Positions 5,675 through 8,318 of a stretch of 8,318 nucleotides of DNA are shown in pieces (within the stretch, counting starts at the first letter, position 1; the number at the start of each line of letters is the position of its first letter). This DNA is from Solirubrobacteraceae bacterium (GTDB lineage: Bacteria > Actinomycetota > Thermoleophilia > Solirubrobacterales > Solirubrobacteraceae). Below the pieces are notes generated by a model. The model had not been told where the DNA came from. It worked only from the letters and a program-made list of their open reading frames with translations, and made no database searches. The position numbers and the translations under genes were made by a program. The stretch covers positions 1 through 8,318 of the forward strand of contig JAUJME010000029.1 of NCBI GenBank assembly GCA_030447005.1, given 5' to 3'.

Positions 5675-7636
5675 GTGTGCGGGATCTGCGGATGGGTGGC
5701 GCCGGCGGGCGCCCAGGTCGACCCCGAGGCCGGCCGGCGGATGAACGAGGCCCTCCTGCATCGAGGACCGGACGGCGAGGGCGAGGTCCTGCTGGAGGGG
5801 CGCCCGGGCGGCCCGCAGGCCTGGATCGGCCACCGGCGCCTGAGCATCATCGACCTCTCGACCCGCGCGAGCCAGCCCATGCTCAGCCGCGACGGCTCGA
5901 TCGCGCTCACCTACAACGGCGAGATCTACAACTTCCGCGAGTTGCGCCGCGAGCTCGAGACGATGGGCGCGTCGTTCGAGTCCGACGGGGACACGGAGGT
6001 GGTCCTGCGGGCCTACGAGGCCTGGGGCGACGAGTGCGTGCGCCGGATCGACGGCATGTTCGCCCTCGCCGTCTGGGATGGCCGGGAGGACCGGCTCCTG
6101 CTGGCGCGCGACCGCACCGGCAAGAAGCCGCTCTTCTACGCCGCCGACGGCGACCGCATCGCGTTCGGCTCCGAACTCAAGGCCGTGCTGGCCTGCCCGT
6201 GGGTGCCCCGGCGGCCGGACTTCTCCCGTCTCGGCGAGTTCCTGACGTTCGGCTACGTCCCCCACCCCGCGACGTTCTACGAGGGCATCGAGCAGGTGCC
6301 GCCGGCGGGGATCGTGGTCTTCGACCGCAACGGGCTGCATCCCACGCGCGAGTACTGGGACGCCCTGCCGGCGCCGCGCGGCGGCGACCGGCTGCGGCCG
6401 GGCGAGGAGTTCTCCAGGGGCGTCGCTGAACGGCTGCTCGCCGCCACGGAGCGGCGCATGATCGCCGACGTGCCGCTGGGCGCGCTGCTCTCCGGCGGGA
6501 TCGACTCCTCGCTCGTCGTGGGGCTGATGGCGAAGGTCTCGCCCGATCCGGTGCACACCTTCTCGATCGGCTTCGCCGACGACGCGAGCTTCGACGAGCG
6601 CGAGCACGCGCGCGCGGTGGCGGAGCACTTCTCCACGCGCCACGTCGACTTCGAGGTCCGCCTCGACGCGGTCGGGCTGATGGACCGCCTGCTCTGGCAC
6701 CACGACCAGCCCTACGCCGACTCCTCGGCCATCCCGACCTTCATCGTCTCCAAGCTCGCCCGGGAGCACGTCAAGGTCGTCCTCAACGGCGATGGCGGGG
6801 ACGAGGTGTTCGGCGGGTACGACCGGTTCCGCGCCGCGGCGCTGTCGCGGCGCCTGCCGTCGCCGCTCGCCCGCGGCGCCCGCCGGGTCGCGGGGCTGCT
6901 GCCGGTCGACCACGGCTACTACAGCGTGCGCCGCCGGGCCGAGCGGTTCCTCGAGCTCGCCGACGCGTCGATCGAGGATCGCTACCAGTCGTGGATCTCC
7001 GTCGCCAACCCCGACCTGCTGCGGGAGCTCGTGGCCCCGCGGTGGCTTGACGGAGCCGGCAGCCCGCTGGCGTCGATGGACCGCTACTACGACCGGGTCC
7101 GCGACCGCCCCCCGCTGGACCGGATCCTCTACGCGAACTTCAAGACCTACCTGCCCGACGACCTCGCGGTGAAGATGGACCGCATGTCGATGGCCAACTC
7201 GCTCGAGGCGCGCTCCCCCTTCCTCGACACCGCGCTGATCGAGCACCTGGCCCGCCTGCCCGCCCGCCACAAGGTGGGGCTGCGGCGGCTCAAGCCGGTG
7301 CTCCGTGACGCCCTCGGGCCGATGCTGCCCGACGCGATCTGGGACCGCCGCAAGCACGGCTTCGGCGTCCCCATGGGGACGTGGTTCCGCGGTGAGCTCG
7401 GGACGCTCTTCGAGGACGAGGTCCTCGCGCCGGGCGCCCGATGCGCCGACGTGCTCCAGCCGGGGACCGTCCGCCGGCTCTACGACGAGCAGCGCGCGGG
7501 GACGCGGGAGAACGGCTTCCGGCTGTGGACCCTGCTGACGCTCGAGCGCTGGCTGCGCTCGCTCGAGCGCCCGCTCGAGGTGCGGCCTCCCGGCGAGTCG
7601 GCGGTCGCCGACGCCGGCGAGCGCGCCCTGAGCTGA
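5675..7636 (+). CDS. asnB: Glutamine-hydrolysing asparagine synthetase (AsnB-like)
   Basis: The 653-residue product has an N-terminal class II glutamine amidotransferase domain and a C-terminal ATP-pyrophosphatase synthetase domain. The GTG start puts Cys2 (MCGIC) at the processed N-terminus, where it is the glutamine-hydrolysing nucleophile. Arg55 (HRRLSI), NGEIYN at 81-86 and Asp106 (SDGDTEVV) correspond to the glutamine-binding residues of AsnB. The PPi loop SGGIDSS is at 273-279, followed by NGDGGDEVFGGYDRF at 371-385 and LEARSPFLD at 510-518. All key residues look intact, so it should be an active ATP- and glutamine-dependent amide-forming enzyme. A GGTGG ribosome site lies seven bases upstream, inside the preceding glycosyltransferase gene. 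Length is slightly above E. coli AsnB (about 550) and fits the longer form common in bacterial polysaccharide clusters. True asparagine synthesis is possible, but the operon with a glycosyltransferase and methyltransferase suggests amidation of a sugar acid or similar group. Confidence 0.92.
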   Translation: MCGICGWVAPAGAQVDPEAGRRMNEALLHRGPDGEGEVLLEGRPGGPQAWIGHRRLSIIDLSTRASQPMLSRDGSIALTYNGEIYNFRELRRELETMGASFESDGDTEVVLRAYEAWGDECVRRIDGMFALAVWDGREDRLLLARDRTGKKPLFYAADGDRIAFGSELKAVLACPWVPRRPDFSRLGEFLTFGYVPHPATFYEGIEQVPPAGIVVFDRNGLHPTREYWDALPAPRGGDRLRPGEEFSRGVAERLLAATERRMIADVPLGALLSGGIDSSLVVGLMAKVSPDPVHTFSIGFADDASFDEREHARAVAEHFSTRHVDFEVRLDAVGLMDRLLWHHDQPYADSSAIPTFIVSKLAREHVKVVLNGDGGDEVFGGYDRFRAAALSRRLPSPLARGARRVAGLLPVDHGYYSVRRRAERFLELADASIEDRYQSWISVANPDLLRELVAPRWLDGAGSPLASMDRYYDRVRDRPPLDRILYANFKTYLPDDLAVKMDRMSMANSLEARSPFLDTALIEHLARLPARHKVGLRRLKPVLRDALGPMLPDAIWDRRKHGFGVPMGTWFRGELGTLFEDEVLAPGARCADVLQPGTVRRLYDEQRAGTRENGFRLWTLLTLERWLRSLERPLEVRPPGESAVADAGERALS

Positions 7637-7649
7637 TCCCCCGAGCACC

Positions 7650-7655
7650 TATGGT
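7650..7655 (+). promoter_or_regulatory. Putative -10 box (TATGGT) upstream of the PAP2 gene
   Basis: TATGGT fits TANNNT and ends seven bases before the GTG at 7663, the same layout seen before the phosphatase and methyltransferase genes. A weak -35-like CTGAGC lies at 7628-7633 with a 16-bp spacer, overlapping the end of asnB. If real, the PAP2 gene is transcribed independently of the asnB operon even though only 26 bp separate them. This also argues against the ATG at 7651, which lies inside the box. Confidence 0.4.
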
Positions 7656-7662
7656 GGGTGCG

Positions 7663-8318
7663 GTGTCCGCCCGGCGACGTTCAGCGCTGAGCTTCGCCGC
7701 GCTCACGGCCTCGGCGCTCGTCGCGCTCTTCCTCGTCTACGCGGTCGGCTTCGGCACGAGCCTGGGCACCGCGATCGACCGGGCCGCCATCCAGGCGCCC
7801 GATCCGGCGCTCTCGCCGCGGGTCGGCGTCACGACGGACCGCCTGCTGGGGACGGTCTCCGTGGGGTCCCTCGCGGTGGTCGGGCTGCTCGTCGCCGGGG
7901 TGGGCCTCGTGCGGCGACGGCCGGACCTGGCGGTGGCGGCCGTCGTCCTCGTCGTCGTGGCGAACGTGGCCACGCAGATCGCCAAGCCGGCGCTGGCGCT
8001 GCTCGATCCGACCGGGACCGACAAGCTCCGGCTGGCGGTCGGGGCCTTCCCGAGCGGTCACGCCACCGTCGCCGCCTCGCTGGCCCTGGCCGCCGTCCTC
8101 GTCGCGCCGCCGGGCTGGCGCGCCCTGGTGGCGGGCGCCGGAGCCGCCTATGCCGCCGCGATGGGCGTGACCCTGGTCCTGGTCGGCTGGCACTACCCGG
8201 CCGACGTCGCCGGGGCCTACCTCCTCACGGCGGCCTGCGCCGGAGGCGTCGCGACCATCCTCTGCACGCGCACGCGCACGCGCACGCGACACGCGGAGGC
8301 GACGCCGCCCGCGGGGGG
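7663..8318 (+). CDS. PAP2-family membrane phosphatase, C-terminus cut by window edge
   Basis: At least 218 codons are open to the window end. About six hydrophobic segments are visible (roughly residues 8-30, 67-83, 89-107, 134-149, 152-175, 183-200), preceded by a positive SARRR N-terminus. This fits PAP2-type integral membrane phosphatases, which dephosphorylate lipid phosphates such as undecaprenyl diphosphate or phosphatidate. The PSGH motif is at 130-133, and the nucleophile-type histidine is His177 in GWHYPADV with its partner Asp181. The usual first motif KX6RP reads Lys108 then Asp115-Pro116, and the usual SR seven residues before the last histidine reads Thr170-Leu171, so two arginines that normally bind phosphate are missing. 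The GTG at 7663 is preferred on leaderless spacing; the ATG at 7651 would add four residues. The visible C-terminus ends in a Thr-Arg repeat and an Ala/Pro tail. Recycling of a polyprenyl carrier for the adjacent glycan genes is plausible; altered activity is also possible. Confidence 0.8.
   Translation, partial: MSARRRSALSFAALTASALVALFLVYAVGFGTSLGTAIDRAAIQAPDPALSPRVGVTTDRLLGTVSVGSLAVVGLLVAGVGLVRRRPDLAVAAVVLVVVANVATQIAKPALALLDPTGTDKLRLAVGAFPSGHATVAASLALAAVLVAPPGWRALVAGAGAAYAAAMGVTLVLVGWHYPADVAGAYLLTAACAGGVATILCTRTRTRTRHAEATPPAG
8263..8288 (+). repeat. GCACGC hexanucleotide tandem repeat, alternating purine-pyrimidine
   Basis: Four perfect GCACGC units occupy 8264-8287. The whole stretch 8263-8288 alternates pyrimidine and purine without a break. 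In the PAP2 reading frame it encodes CTRTRTRTR, a short basic tail just after the last hydrophobic segment. Because the unit is six bases, gain or loss of copies would keep the frame. A shorter copy of the same sequence occurs at 821-837 inside the dehydrogenase gene. Confidence 0.8.

Noticed and set aside
5669..7648. Long minus-strand open frame antisense to asnB
   Set aside because: The plus-strand frame holds every catalytic motif of asparagine synthetase. The antisense frame has none and is a codon-bias shadow.
7637..7662. Possible transcription terminator after asnB
   Set aside because: The 26-bp gap has no stem-loop followed by a T-run, only GC-rich sequence and a possible promoter box.

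Overview
This 8.3 kb window has very high G+C. Almost all of it is coding, with strongly G/C-biased third codon positions, many GTG starts, overlapping gene junctions and several starts that look leaderless (a TANNNT -10 box a few bases before the initiator codon). These traits fit a high-GC actinobacterium-like genome. A soil lineage such as Thermoleophilia is a guess from general character, not a demonstrated assignment. I see no rRNA, tRNA, CRISPR array, insertion sequence or phage gene.

Layout: (1) 1-921, minus strand, 5' part of a zinc-dependent medium-chain alcohol dehydrogenase whose C-terminus is outside the window. (2) 922-1019, a short divergent promoter region. (3) 1020-2347, plus strand, a two-gene translationally coupled unit: a GmhB-like HAD bisphosphatase and a sugar-1-phosphate nucleotidyltransferase. 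Together they look like the last two steps of NDP-heptose synthesis. (4) 2224-3474, minus strand, a GT4 glycosyltransferase whose 3' end overlaps the nucleotidyltransferase tail-to-tail by 124 bp. (5) 3475-3519, a 45-bp divergent intergenic region. (6) 3520-7636, plus strand, a tightly packed operon: zinc-ribbon plus SAM methyltransferase, a second GT4 glycosyltransferase, and a glutamine-dependent asparagine synthetase homologue. (7) 7663 to the window end, plus strand, a PAP2-family membrane phosphatase, incomplete at its C-terminus.

Taken together this is part of a surface polysaccharide or glycoconjugate locus. One unit makes an activated sugar, probably a heptose. Two retaining GT4 enzymes add sugars. 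A methyltransferase and an amidotransferase-type synthetase probably decorate the glycan or a precursor. The dehydrogenase may make or modify a sugar precursor. The PAP2 protein could act on a polyprenyl (di)phosphate carrier. The linking pathway is inference; the family assignments rest on visible motifs.

I did not find a clearly new biological system. The items most worth a second look are a heptose-activation pair in what looks like a high-GC Gram-positive, a repeated leaderless-promoter architecture, antisense-overlapping 3' ends, a dehydrogenase without structural-zinc cysteines, and a PAP2 protein lacking two usually conserved arginines.
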